Assembly (NCBI GenBank): GCA_013215655.1
Contig: JABSOX010000010.1
Coordinates: forward strand, 165,789-229,788
Direction: 5' to 3'
Length of the DNA: 64,000 nucleotides
Source of the DNA: Colwellia sp.
GTDB taxonomy: Bacteria > Pseudomonadota > Gammaproteobacteria > Enterobacterales > Alteromonadaceae
The notes beneath the pieces are model-generated. The model saw nothing but the letters and a program-made list of their open reading frames with translations. It was not told the origin of the DNA and searched no databases. Positions 1 through 8,785 of this stretch are shown here, piece after piece (position 1 is the first letter of the stretch; each line of letters opens with the position of its first letter). A program made the position numbers and the translations under genes.

Positions 1-249
1 GTTTTGTCTACCGAGCAAGAAATATGTCTTACTCAACTGGTATTAACGCCAAAAGCTGCTGATGTAGCTATCAATAAACAAGGTCTAGATGATTACTCAG
101 ATGAGCTTGAGCGTACATTGGATGATATTGAAAGTGAAATTATTCAACGGCGACTACAGCGCCATGGTGGTAACATGGTAGATGTGGCTAAATCTTTAGG
201 ATTAAGTCGTAGTGCCTTTTACCGTAGAATTGACAAATATAACTTGTAA
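1..249 (+). CDS. C-terminal end of a sigma-54-dependent response regulator (partial)
   Basis: The reading frame is open at the window edge, so only about 82 C-terminal residues are present. They contain a Fis-type helix-turn-helix, with GNMVDVAKSLGLSRSAFYRR as the recognition segment, as found at the end of NtrC-family activators. The TTG at position 4 is not a credible start; the receiver and AAA+ domains should lie upstream. A histidine kinase follows 12 bp downstream on the same strand, so the two probably form a two-component pair. The family is clear, but the target genes are not visible. Confidence 0.85.
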   Translation, partial: VLSTEQEICLTQLVLTPKAADVAINKQGLDDYSDELERTLDDIESEIIQRRLQRHGGNMVDVAKSLGLSRSAFYRRIDKYNL

Positions 250-261
250 AATGAGTGACCA

Positions 262-1608
262 TTGAGTAATAAAAAACGTATTAAATTTGAACATCAATTA
301 TTAAAATACTTACTCGTTGCTACTTTGGTGCCAGCGTTATTGTTGTTATATACCTTGTGGCACTACCAAGCATCAACAAATTTAATGGCATTAATATTTC
401 TGTTTTTATTTTGTTTGATTGGTTATTGTGCATCAACCCTATTTCAAAAAATTACTTATCAATTTCGTACCTTATCAAACCTACTTGAAGGTATGGCCCA
501 TGGTGACTATTCACTGAGAGGTCGGCGTTATGGTGTTGATGATTCGTTAGGGCAATTGGTTGGGCAAATAAATGGTTTAGCTGAGACCTTGATAGAGCAA
601 CGCTTTACTGCTCACGAGAGTCAGCTTTTAGTCAGTAAAGTCATCCAGCATATTGATGTTGCCATTATTGCTGTTGATGAAAATAAGCATTTAGCTTTAC
701 TTAATCCTGCTGCTGAAAAACTGCTTAATGTAGAATCTGCGAAAGTATTACATCAACCCCTTGATCATATTGCCCAGCGGTTATTAACAACCACAACAGA
801 GCAAGTGGTGGAATTGAACTTTGCTAAGGGTAAACGGAAATTTCAGGTGATACGCGACCAATATCGTGAACATGGGCAACAACATGAATTGTTTTTTGTT
901 ACCGATGTGAATGTTTTATTAAGAGACCATGAGCGCCAAGCGTGGCAGAATTTGATTCGTGTCTTAAGTCATGAAATCAATAATTCACTAGCGCCTATTG
1001 CTTCCTTAGCAAATACGTTACAAACATTAGCCAGTAAACAAGAACTAAACTCTAATTTTTCACAACACCTTGCAGAAGGTTTAGAGATAATTACCGAGCG
1101 TGCACAAAGCTTAAAAATATTTATTAATAGTTATCGCCAATTAACCCATTTGCCTGAGCCTAAAAAAGTTGCAATACACTTACAGACTTTATTTGATAAA
1201 ATTATCCCCCTATTCAATAAGAGAAAAATAGCTGTAGACTGCCAACATCAACAACTGATTTTTGTTGATCCGGTACAGTTTGAACAAGTACTTATCAATT
1301 TGCTAAAAAATGCTGATGAAGCTATGGCAGATGGTTCAAAGTCTATCTTGATAAAGGTGAATCGCGAAGCTGATTCAATCACGGTTAATATTATTGATAG
1401 TGGTGTCGGTATTAAAAATACAGACAACTTGTTTACACCTTTTTATACCACTAAAAAACAAGGCAGTGGCATTGGTTTGGTATTGTGTAGACAAATTATT
1501 GAAGCACATCAGGGGGACTTATCTCTCGAAAACCGTAGTGATCAGCAAGGCTGTATTGTTAAAATTGAATTACCAATAGCCATTAAAAACATAAAAGAAG
1601 GACAATAA
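262..1608 (+). CDS. Membrane sensor histidine kinase (NtrY-like)
   Basis: This 448-residue kinase has two hydrophobic segments (about 14-32 and 41-60), a HAMP-like linker, a PAS-like region (about 125-215), an H-box VLSHEINNSLAP with phospho-accepting His237, and a HATPase_c domain. The latter shows the N box LLKNADEA, DSGVGI and GSGIGL. The H-box with E-I-N-N after the histidine is typical of the NtrY/NtrB group that signals to sigma-54 activators, which fits the upstream regulator fragment. The start is TTG, 12 bp after the regulator stop; the ATG at 251 is followed at once by a stop. The signal sensed is unknown. Confidence 0.85.
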   Translation: MSNKKRIKFEHQLLKYLLVATLVPALLLLYTLWHYQASTNLMALIFLFLFCLIGYCASTLFQKITYQFRTLSNLLEGMAHGDYSLRGRRYGVDDSLGQLVGQINGLAETLIEQRFTAHESQLLVSKVIQHIDVAIIAVDENKHLALLNPAAEKLLNVESAKVLHQPLDHIAQRLLTTTTEQVVELNFAKGKRKFQVIRDQYREHGQQHELFFVTDVNVLLRDHERQAWQNLIRVLSHEINNSLAPIASLANTLQTLASKQELNSNFSQHLAEGLEIITERAQSLKIFINSYRQLTHLPEPKKVAIHLQTLFDKIIPLFNKRKIAVDCQHQQLIFVDPVQFEQVLINLLKNADEAMADGSKSILIKVNREADSITVNIIDSGVGIKNTDNLFTPFYTTKKQGSGIGLVLCRQIIEAHQGDLSLENRSDQQGCIVKIELPIAIKNIKEGQ

Positions 1609-1609
1609 A

Positions 1610-2134
1610 GTGTTAGTACGTATTTTACTCTTGTTGATGATTTTCAGTGGTATAAGTAGTGCTGCTAGTTATGCAAGTTCGTCGCAAGCAAAAGTTGGAC
1701 AAGAAAAAACATCACCAGAAAATTCGGCACAAGAAAGATTAGATCATGATCAGTGGCTTAAAGACAGGTTTAGTGATCAGCATGAACAGCTTATTCCGAT
1801 AGTTGCCGTCGCTGATATGTTTTATTCATGTAATAAAATACGAAAAACAGATCCTGTTGAATATCAAATAAAAGAACTGATCACGGAGGTGGATAAAGGT
1901 GTACTGGCTGAAAAATTAAGCCAATGCTTGGCAGATGACTTGGTAAAGTCTGAGGTTGCGTTAAATTTTGGTTTATTGGGGTGTTTTCATGAACAATTGG
2001 CGCAATTACCTAGTGAAGAAAAACAACAAAAAATGAAATTAGTAAAACAAGCGATAGCTGCGCTTTCTCGAGCAGAGCGTCAAAAAAATTTTACCCAATG
2101 TGTTACTGACCAAGCGATAGGGTACTTAAAATAG
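1610..2134 (+). CDS. Exported protein of unknown function
   Basis: This 174-residue protein starts with GTG one base after the kinase stop, with AAGGA upstream, so it is probably the last gene of the two-component operon. The N-terminus has a hydrophobic signal (ILLLLMIFSGISSAASYA) with likely cleavage after an Ala near residue 21. The rest is mainly helical and charged with four cysteines (in FYSCNK, LSQCL, LGCFH and FTQCV), suggesting two disulphides in a periplasmic protein. I do not recognise a family. Operon position suggests a link to the kinase, but this is inference. Confidence 0.6.
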   Translation: MLVRILLLLMIFSGISSAASYASSSQAKVGQEKTSPENSAQERLDHDQWLKDRFSDQHEQLIPIVAVADMFYSCNKIRKTDPVEYQIKELITEVDKGVLAEKLSQCLADDLVKSEVALNFGLLGCFHEQLAQLPSEEKQQKMKLVKQAIAALSRAERQKNFTQCVTDQAIGYLK

Positions 2135-2158
2135 CTTAATGAGATCTCAACGTAGGTC

Positions 2159-2575
2159 TTATAAAGATTGATCGTCAGATGAATTATTATTAGTTTCTTG
2201 TAATTTATTTTTTTTAACTGACTTTTTGCCATCAGAAAATGAGCTGGGCAATATTTCTACACCCACTAATCTTCCTAACTTAATCATCACCGGAATGGTG
2301 ATTGGTGCAAAAGGTAATATCGCAAAAACACCCAAGCCAAGGCCTTTTAAAACATCTAAAAATTGTTGATTGGCAATGGTCATTTCTTCGGGAGTGGCTT
2401 GACGCATGGTATAGCGCCGATAAATACTCAGCATTTCTTTTGTTTCAGCTTTTTCTTGTGACAAAGCGATTTTAAGCCGTAGCATTTGACGCTTAAAGCG
2501 AAAGGTAGTGCGTTTTCGGCTGATCACTATGACGCGAATGGGGGCTTTGACGAAATGAATCCATATTTTCATCAT
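2159..2575 (-). CDS. LETM1-like domain protein
   Basis: This 138-residue protein has a basic N-terminus and a central hydrophobic segment reading LGVFAILPFAPITIPVMIK followed by LPSSF. That closely resembles the LETM1 core, where a hydrophobic helix rich in proline is followed by an LPS-(T/S)-F motif. In mitochondria LETM1 proteins affect K+/Ca2+ exchange; short bacterial homologues occur in marine gammaproteobacteria with unknown role. The C-terminus is polar, basic then acidic. It stands alone, converging on the preceding operon. The family call rests on that one motif. Confidence 0.6.
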   Translation of the reverse strand: MMKIWIHFVKAPIRVIVISRKRTTFRFKRQMLRLKIALSQEKAETKEMLSIYRRYTMRQATPEEMTIANQQFLDVLKGLGLGVFAILPFAPITIPVMIKLGRLVGVEILPSSFSDGKKSVKKNKLQETNNNSSDDQSL

Positions 2576-3053
2576 TCAATTCTCCCACATCAGCGAACCA
2601 AAGTAAGTAATACTTTCACAGCTTGTTACGAATAATAACAATTCCATTGCTAACTAGCCTATTTACAAATTTGAACTGTATTCGGAAAAGTAGAAAAATA
2701 CCAAATATGTACAGGTGTTTCTTTTATTAGAGCTAATTTTAATCGTTTTATTGTGGATAAAGCCTCAGCACAAATATTTAGAAATATGTCATTTATGTCA
2801 AATTTGTAATAAATGTTATTAATATATTTTGCTAAATTGTGCTTCTGCTTAAATGTATCAAATTGTTTTAATTGAAATAAAACCTTCCTGTAAGGATTAG
2901 TGATTTTTTGTGTCTTTATTGCTTTACATCATAAAGTGCCATTCGTCACAAAGCTAGGTTATCTCAGATTTAATCTGTGATACGGTGAGGGTAACCGCAA
3001 TTTAACAATATTTTTACAAAGACGGTTGAATATTTCTAGGGGAAATAAAAAAC
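2576..3053. other. Long intergenic region upstream of the TonB-dependent receptor
   Basis: This 478-bp AT-rich stretch separates the LETM1-like gene from the receptor. I see no open frame worth calling. Its main feature is the palindrome at 2961-2981. The receptor ribosome site AGGGGAAA lies about 10 bp before its ATG. The long leader suggests regulated expression. Confidence 0.5.
2961..2981. promoter_or_regulatory. 21-bp palindrome in the receptor leader
   Basis: The half-site ATCTCAGATT is mirrored by AATCTGTGAT, symmetric except for one position in each half. It lies inside a wider GGTTA...TAACC pair (2958-2999), about 75 bp before the receptor start. It could be a regulator operator or an mRNA hairpin. 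Which regulator would bind is not visible. Confidence 0.45.
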
Positions 3054-6000
3054 ATGAAACAAAATAAATTATCTATATCAATAAAGGCGGCTATTGCAGG
3101 TACATCAATATTGATGGCATCTAATGGCTTCGCTATGGCTGAAAACGAAGAAAATGCAGCAGAAGCAGAAATTGAGCGTATTGCTGTTACAGGTTCAAGA
3201 ATAAAGCGTGTAGATTTAGAACCGACTCAACCTGTTTTAACTCTTAGTTCAGATTTTATTAATAAACGTGGTATTACAAACTTAGCCGACGCTTTAACAG
3301 ATATTCCAGGTATTTCTGCTGGTATAAGTGATGTTCGCGAAGGGGGGGCAGCTAATAGTGCTGCATTAGGGCAAAATACCATAGATTTATATGGCTTAGG
3401 TGCACAACGTACTTTGACTTTAGTTAACGGTTCTCGTTTTGTTTCAAGTAATTCACCTGTTGGTGGTAGTGCGGACGCCCAAGGGAATTCATTTGCGGGT
3501 TCTCAAGTTGATACTAATAATATTCCAGTATCATTAATTGAGCGTGTTGAAGTGGTTAAAGTTGGTGGCGCACCTGTATATGGCTCTGATGCTGTTGCTG
3601 GGGTGGTTAACTATATCTTGAAAAAAGATTATGAAGGTTTAGAGTTTTCGGTTGATAACAGCACTATTGCTGATGTGAGTGATGCTACTTCTAAGTCGTT
3701 TCGGGTCTTGATGGGTGGTAACTTTAATGACGATAAAGGTAATATTGTTTTAAGTTATGAATATAATAAATCAACGAACATTGCTAGAAGGCACATTCCT
3801 TCAGTAAATAATTTAGCACGTTCGTTCCCTGCAATTAATGGTGTGCCAGATGCTAATGGTAATATTCCAGTTAATCAGGTTACCGCGATTCTGAATCCTC
3901 GTGTTGGTGTACTTTCATATGGTGGTGTAGTTGCTCCAGGGCCATTAGTACTTGCCAACATTGGTCTTGGCTCTTGGGGTGAACAAGGGTTTTGGCATTT
4001 TGACCCAAGTGGTACTGGTGAAGTCATTGCTTATGATAGTGGTGTACCATCAGCGTCTGTTGTATGGGCTTCAGGTGGTGACGGTTTAGATTTAGATAGA
4101 ACCGCAACGGCACGTGAAGGGGTTGAACGTTATAACTTAAGTGTTTTTGCTAACTATAAAGTAACTGATACAGTAAATTTTGCGATAACTGCTTTTTCAA
4201 ATCGTGCTGATGCCGCATACCTTGGTAATCAAACTAAATATACTGTGGGTTCATTCCCTGGTATTGAAAGTGCATTAAGATTTGATACATCGTATCCGTT
4301 GTTATCAAATAGTGCTCGTACTAAAATTGAAGAATTAAATGGCGGACCGGGCACATTTTTCCTACATAAAGCGTGGTTGGCGTTAGATTTAGCTGAGTCT
4401 GAAACAACTTCAAGTGTTAACAGTATTAAAGCTGCTTTTGATGGTGAGTTAGAGTTTAATGATCTTTATTGGACTTGGGATGCTTCTTATCAAAAAGGTG
4501 TCAGCATTACCGACACTAAAAATAGCCAAATTAACAACCATAAATTTTTAGCGGCGATGGATGTAGGTATAAACCCAGCAACTAATCAACTTGATTGTAA
4601 ATTCAATTATGTTGATGCTTATGACCTTCAATACCGAGCGCAAGGAATTGGCATAATGGATGATGCATCTTCTTTGGGTAAGGCAGGTGATTGTCGTATA
4701 TTTAATCCTTTTTCTACACCTGATCAAGCGTCTATTGACTATATGAGCTATAACTCGTTGGGTCAAGCACGCATGGAGCAAGAGATACTTCAAGTGAATG
4801 CGAGTGGTAATTTATTTGATGTACCTGCTGGAGAAGTAAGTATTGCTTTAGGTTATGAGCATCGTACCGAAAAAGCACAATTTACTTCTGGTGCTACCAA
4901 TTCTTTTATGGGTGACACAGATTCATCAACTAAGGGTGAATATACCACTCAAGATATTTATGGTGAGCTTTATATCCCGCTAATCGCCAGTGATATGGAC
5001 ATCCCATTGATTTACCAACTAAGCACAGAAATGTCATATCGTCGTATTGATAACGACCGTGCCGGTAAAGATGATGTTTGGGCTGTTGGCCTTAATTATC
5101 GTCCGATTAATGATTTAATGGTTCGAGCTAACATTGCTAGAACCGTACGTGCCCCAGCTGTTGGCGAATTATTTTTACCCCGATTAGAGGGAACTTCATT
5201 TGCGCGTTTAGACCCATGTTCGGCAATTAACATTGGTAGTGGCCCAAACCCGTCTGTTCGAAAAGCAAATTGTCAGGCTGAAGGTTTTCCTGCTGATTTT
5301 AGATCGAATGCTGGAGAAGCTTCTGTCGGCGGGTTTTCGGGTGGTAATCTTGATTTAAAAAGTGAACAAGCAAAAAGCAAAAATGTAGGTTTAATTTATT
5401 CACCAAGTTTTGTTGAAGGTTTATCTATGTCAATAGATTGGGTAAATATTGAAATTTCTGATGCTATTGTTTCTTTTACATTAGATGATATTCTAGCTGC
5501 TTGTTATGACTCAACACAATTCCCTAATGAGTTTTGTGGCATGGTAAAGCGTGATGGTAACCATCAAATTCTTCAATCAAATGGTTATGAATCAGGTTTT
5601 GTAAATGCGGCATTAAATGAATATGAATCAGTTGAGTATGCAATATCTTATCGTCAACCGTTAAATGATTGGCCACTAATTGGTTCTTTATTACCTGATG
5701 GCGCAGGTGATTTTGGTATTAGTGTTCGTGCGTATAATTTAAAGAAAAATGCCAGATCAAATACTGGCTTTGACTTTACTGATACTACCGGTCGCTTCAA
5801 TAACCCAGAATGGCGCGGTGATGTGAACTTTTCATACAGCTTAAATGATTTATTTGCTTACCTTGATGTAAATTATCATGGTCGCGGTAAAAGAGATCAA
5901 GATTCAACTGATTCGTATCAATATATCGGTTTAACGGGTAAGCCAATTACTCACATTGAGTCTGAAATTAAAGCTGATTTTGGTGTTGTTTATCACGTGA

Positions 6001-6128
6001 CTGATAATATTTCTTTTAGAGGTCGTGTTAATAATGTTTTTGATTGGTCACCAAGCAAAGACGCAACAACTGTTGGTCGTTGGACAATGGGACGTACCTT
6101 TAACTTAGGTATGACAGCTAAGTTTTAA
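3054..6128 (+). CDS. TonB-dependent outer membrane receptor
   Basis: This 1024-residue receptor has a signal peptide ending near Ala-Met-Ala (residues 27-29), then the short motif IERIAVTGSRIKR, the usual TonB-box/plug entry in Alteromonadales receptors. A plug domain follows (DALTDIPGI, the NGSRF region, IERVEVVKVGGAPVYGSDAVAGVVNYILKK), then a long beta-barrel ending with a terminal Phe (LGMTAKF). Such receptors take up large ligands such as oligosaccharides, peptides or iron complexes. The substrate cannot be read from sequence; the single-gene locus has no linked enzymes. A strong terminator follows. Confidence 0.92.
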   Translation: MKQNKLSISIKAAIAGTSILMASNGFAMAENEENAAEAEIERIAVTGSRIKRVDLEPTQPVLTLSSDFINKRGITNLADALTDIPGISAGISDVREGGAANSAALGQNTIDLYGLGAQRTLTLVNGSRFVSSNSPVGGSADAQGNSFAGSQVDTNNIPVSLIERVEVVKVGGAPVYGSDAVAGVVNYILKKDYEGLEFSVDNSTIADVSDATSKSFRVLMGGNFNDDKGNIVLSYEYNKSTNIARRHIPSVNNLARSFPAINGVPDANGNIPVNQVTAILNPRVGVLSYGGVVAPGPLVLANIGLGSWGEQGFWHFDPSGTGEVIAYDSGVPSASVVWASGGDGLDLDRTATAREGVERYNLSVFANYKVTDTVNFAITAFSNRADAAYLGNQTKYTVGSFPGIESALRFDTSYPLLSNSARTKIEELNGGPGTFFLHKAWLALDLAESETTSSVNSIKAAFDGELEFNDLYWTWDASYQKGVSITDTKNSQINNHKFLAAMDVGINPATNQLDCKFNYVDAYDLQYRAQGIGIMDDASSLGKAGDCRIFNPFSTPDQASIDYMSYNSLGQARMEQEILQVNASGNLFDVPAGEVSIALGYEHRTEKAQFTSGATNSFMGDTDSSTKGEYTTQDIYGELYIPLIASDMDIPLIYQLSTEMSYRRIDNDRAGKDDVWAVGLNYRPINDLMVRANIARTVRAPAVGELFLPRLEGTSFARLDPCSAINIGSGPNPSVRKANCQAEGFPADFRSNAGEASVGGFSGGNLDLKSEQAKSKNVGLIYSPSFVEGLSMSIDWVNIEISDAIVSFTLDDILAACYDSTQFPNEFCGMVKRDGNHQILQSNGYESGFVNAALNEYESVEYAISYRQPLNDWPLIGSLLPDGAGDFGISVRAYNLKKNARSNTGFDFTDTTGRFNNPEWRGDVNFSYSLNDLFAYLDVNYHGRGKRDQDSTDSYQYIGLTGKPITHIESEIKADFGVVYHVTDNISFRGRVNNVFDWSPSKDATTVGRWTMGRTFNLGMTAKF

Positions 6129-6178
6129 TCAAAAGTTATTTAAGGCTAACGTTTGTTATGAGCTTTAATCACTAATTT

Positions 6179-6204
6179 AAAACGCCACCGCAAGGTGGTG
6201 TTTT
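6179..6204 (+). terminator. Rho-independent terminator after the receptor gene
   Basis: AAAAC and GCCACC pair with GGTGG and T-GTTTT around a GCAA tetraloop, ending in a T tract. The hairpin lies about 50 bp after the receptor stop. Confidence 0.85.
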
Positions 6205-6358
6205 ACTTTCAGGGATGAAAGTATGTTCACTTTTAGAGAGTATGTTTTAGCAATTATTTGAAAAGTTTGATTAAAAGCGAAAAGGCCTAGACAAAAGTTT
6301 ACTAGACAAAAGTGTAGAACCCTTTATGCTGGATTTATAACAAAAATAAGGTGGTAAC

Positions 6359-6658
6359 ATGGAAAGATTGATACAAGCTCAAGATGATCTGCAAGTTTCT
6401 TATGATGCGTTTAATGAATTGATGGTGAAAAAATTACCGCCGTTGTTATTATCTAATGTTGACTCGTTAAAAAGTTTACTTGAAATTGTCATTCGACGAG
6501 AGTCAAAATCTGTGTTGAAGAAAGAAAAATATCCAAACAAACCTTCTGCTGAATTAAGAAAATTACTTGCCGATGTCTTGTTACTTAATGACGATGTAGA
6601 TATTAAGCAGATAAAAGCCAAAGCTAAAGCCGAGACAGCTGAAAATATAGGGTCTTAA
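6359..6658 (+). CDS. Small uncharacterised protein
   Basis: This 99-residue, highly charged and probably all-helical protein has AAGGTGG about 5 bp before its ATG, a convincing ribosome site. It has no signal peptide, membrane segment or metal motif. The C-terminal part is lysine and alanine rich (KQIKAKAKAETAEN). I do not recognise a family. It stands alone between the receptor and a lipoprotein gene. Confidence 0.6.
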   Translation: MERLIQAQDDLQVSYDAFNELMVKKLPPLLLSNVDSLKSLLEIVIRRESKSVLKKEKYPNKPSAELRKLLADVLLLNDDVDIKQIKAKAKAETAENIGS

Positions 6659-6846
6659 TAAAATTGCTGCGCATCTTTATACATACCCCCGCGTGGTGAT
6701 TTTTAGAAAATTTGTAAATCAACAGAATGAGTTACCTTGTTAGCTATACTTAAGTAAATTTAATAGTACTGATACTCATTAACGTCCAAAGATCTTTAAA
6801 AATGAGTCTTGGATGGTAACGAGTATATAAATGAATAAACGAATAA

Positions 6847-7725
6847 ATGAATAAATGTAAAATCATCTATAACATCATTTTCTTATGGCTTACTTTATCT
6901 ATTGTAAGTTGTGGAGGCGGTGGTAATAGCGACAGTAATGTTATTTCGCCGCCAGAAGATGTTGTTCCTCCTCCAATAGAAACACCGCCCGCAGAGCCAG
7001 AAAGTTCTGTTTATGGCTTATATGAAATTTCAGTTGTTGATAGTGAAGTTATGCATTTGCTACTAACAGCAGAAAGATCGTATATTTTCTCTGTTGCCAA
7101 TAATCATTTTCCACCTGCAGAACAAATGTGTTTATCAAATGAAGAGTTGTCTGTATTTTCTGAAAGTTTATTGGTGCAAACATTACTTTTTAATTGTACT
7201 GATGATGAAGAAAGTAGTATCACTGTAGTGATTGAGCTAAACAATGAGACCGTCACTATTGATTACGGTGTTAATACCATGATTAAAACCGTAATGCCTT
7301 TAGCGAATGTTATTCAAATTACGACACCGAATTTTTCTAAACTCACTACGGGTAGTTATAGTACGCCGATACGCAATGACATTAACATATCACGGTTAAT
7401 TGCTGCTTCTTCGCGGGAGAATAACATCTGGTTGAATGTATCGAGTAGAGATACTCCTATTGGTGGGCAATGTCGTGATTCGCTAATTTTTGAAATTGAT
7501 GATTTATCTTCAGTACAAATCACCAGTACTTATGAACGAGTTTCAATTCCTTATCGTTCAACGGATAGCCTAGTCGGTGGTAATTGCACAAGAAGTTTGT
7601 TGCCCAACCCCTCACGAACAGAAAATATTGATGTGTATTTTTATACTTTGGCAAATGACAGCTATTTTACCGTGATTGAACAAAATACCTTTATCACTAT
7701 GGGAATATTGTTCAAAAAATTCTGA
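6847..7725 (+). CDS. Lipoprotein of unknown function
   Basis: This 292-residue protein has a lipoprotein signal with lipobox SIVSC (Cys22), followed by a GGGG and proline/glutamate-rich linker (PPEDVVPPPIETPPAEP). This style is typical of outer-membrane lipoproteins in Alteromonadales. The rest is beta-rich with several cysteines. No enzymatic motif is visible. The preferred ATG is 6847: the one at 6831 runs into a stop after seven codons, and the short AAATGAATAA repeats here make the start slightly uncertain. Confidence 0.65.
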   Translation: MNKCKIIYNIIFLWLTLSIVSCGGGGNSDSNVISPPEDVVPPPIETPPAEPESSVYGLYEISVVDSEVMHLLLTAERSYIFSVANNHFPPAEQMCLSNEELSVFSESLLVQTLLFNCTDDEESSITVVIELNNETVTIDYGVNTMIKTVMPLANVIQITTPNFSKLTTGSYSTPIRNDINISRLIAASSRENNIWLNVSSRDTPIGGQCRDSLIFEIDDLSSVQITSTYERVSIPYRSTDSLVGGNCTRSLLPNPSRTENIDVYFYTLANDSYFTVIEQNTFITMGILFKKF

Positions 7726-7736
7726 TGATTTTCGTT

Positions 7737-8663
7737 TTAAGTACTTTTATCAAACAATCGCTTAATCTCTTCATGACAACAACTCCTTAGCCAAACATGT
7801 GCAGGGTTCTGCTGATGTACGGGATGCCAATACATGGCATAAGCCAAGTCTGGAAATTCGAAGGGTAATTTTTTCATCGTTAAATTAAAGGTTGAAAGAA
7901 ATTTTTTCGCTAAATTCGCCGCGTTTGTATGTAAATATTCGCTTTTACCAACCATTTCTAGGCATGCCATAACATGAGGAAGTTTAAGACGTACATGTCG
8001 ATTTTTTTCTAGTTTTGCTAAAAAAGAGTCTACAGATGCGGCAATGTTGCCAACGCCAAGAGACATTTGGCAGTGGCTGTAATTAACATAATTTTCCAAT
8101 GTAAGTTCTTTTTTTGCAAGAGGGTGTTGTTGACTCATAATGCAAACCATCTTGTCGATACCAAGCATTCTTGATTTATAGTTTTGTGGGATATTAAATC
8201 CATCACCACATATTATCAGGTCTACTTCTTTCTCATCGGCACCTGAAAAGTCTTGAGCCGATAAATTACCAATACTAATTGTGCTGTTAGGGGCCTCTTT
8301 ACTGATCCTTTTAATCACTTCCGGTAGATAAGCTTGAGCAACATAGCTAGTTGCCCGTAAACAAAAGTGTTTTGTTGTGGTTTTAGGGTTAAATGTTTCA
8401 CCGATAAATAACTTTTCTAAACAATCTAAGTTATCTTTAACGAGTGGTTTTAGATGTTTAGCACGTTCGGTCATTATCATGCCTTCAGATGTCCTTACCA
8501 ATAAAGGATCATCAAACATATCTCTTAATTTTGCTAATACTCGGCTAGTCGCTGACTGGCTTAAAGATAGTTTATTAGCAGCTCTGCTGACATGGCCTTC
8601 CTCAAGTAATACATCTAAGGCAATTAATAAATTGAGATCCATATTTTGTAAACTGCGATACAT
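7737..8663 (-). CDS. LysR-family transcriptional regulator
   Basis: This 308-residue protein has the N-terminal LysR winged helix-turn-helix (MDLNLLIALDVLLEEGHVSRAANKLSLSQSATSRVLAKLR, about residues 8-47) and a C-terminal substrate-binding fold. It diverges from an EamA transporter gene across a short region carrying a near-ideal palindrome (8707-8741). That is the usual arrangement for a LysR regulator controlling its neighbour, so it probably regulates the transporter. The inducer is unknown. Confidence 0.9.
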   Translation of the reverse strand: MYRSLQNMDLNLLIALDVLLEEGHVSRAANKLSLSQSATSRVLAKLRDMFDDPLLVRTSEGMIMTERAKHLKPLVKDNLDCLEKLFIGETFNPKTTTKHFCLRATSYVAQAYLPEVIKRISKEAPNSTISIGNLSAQDFSGADEKEVDLIICGDGFNIPQNYKSRMLGIDKMVCIMSQQHPLAKKELTLENYVNYSHCQMSLGVGNIAASVDSFLAKLEKNRHVRLKLPHVMACLEMVGKSEYLHTNAANLAKKFLSTFNLTMKKLPFEFPDLAYAMYWHPVHQQNPAHVWLRSCCHEEIKRLFDKST

Positions 8664-8706
8664 TATTCACGTCTCTTTTTTGTACTATGCAAATTTAGCA
8701 TTTTAG

Positions 8707-8741
8707 TTATGGTTATTATGCATTGTACATAATAACCATAA
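8707..8741. promoter_or_regulatory. Perfect 14-bp inverted repeat between lysR-type gene and transporter gene
   Basis: TTATGGTTATTATG is mirrored exactly by CATAATAACCATAA with a 7-base spacer. It sits about 45 bp before both the regulator start and the likely transporter start. Position and symmetry suggest a LysR binding site controlling one or both genes. There is no T tract suggesting a terminator. Confidence 0.6.
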
Positions 8742-8785
8742 ACAGTCATTCTGCAATCATTATCAGCTACCTAGAATATAACCTC

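Noticed and set aside
4548..4793. Minus-strand frame within the receptor gene.
   Set aside because: It is a shadow of the TonB-dependent receptor, rich in Arg, Cys and Thr from antisense codons.
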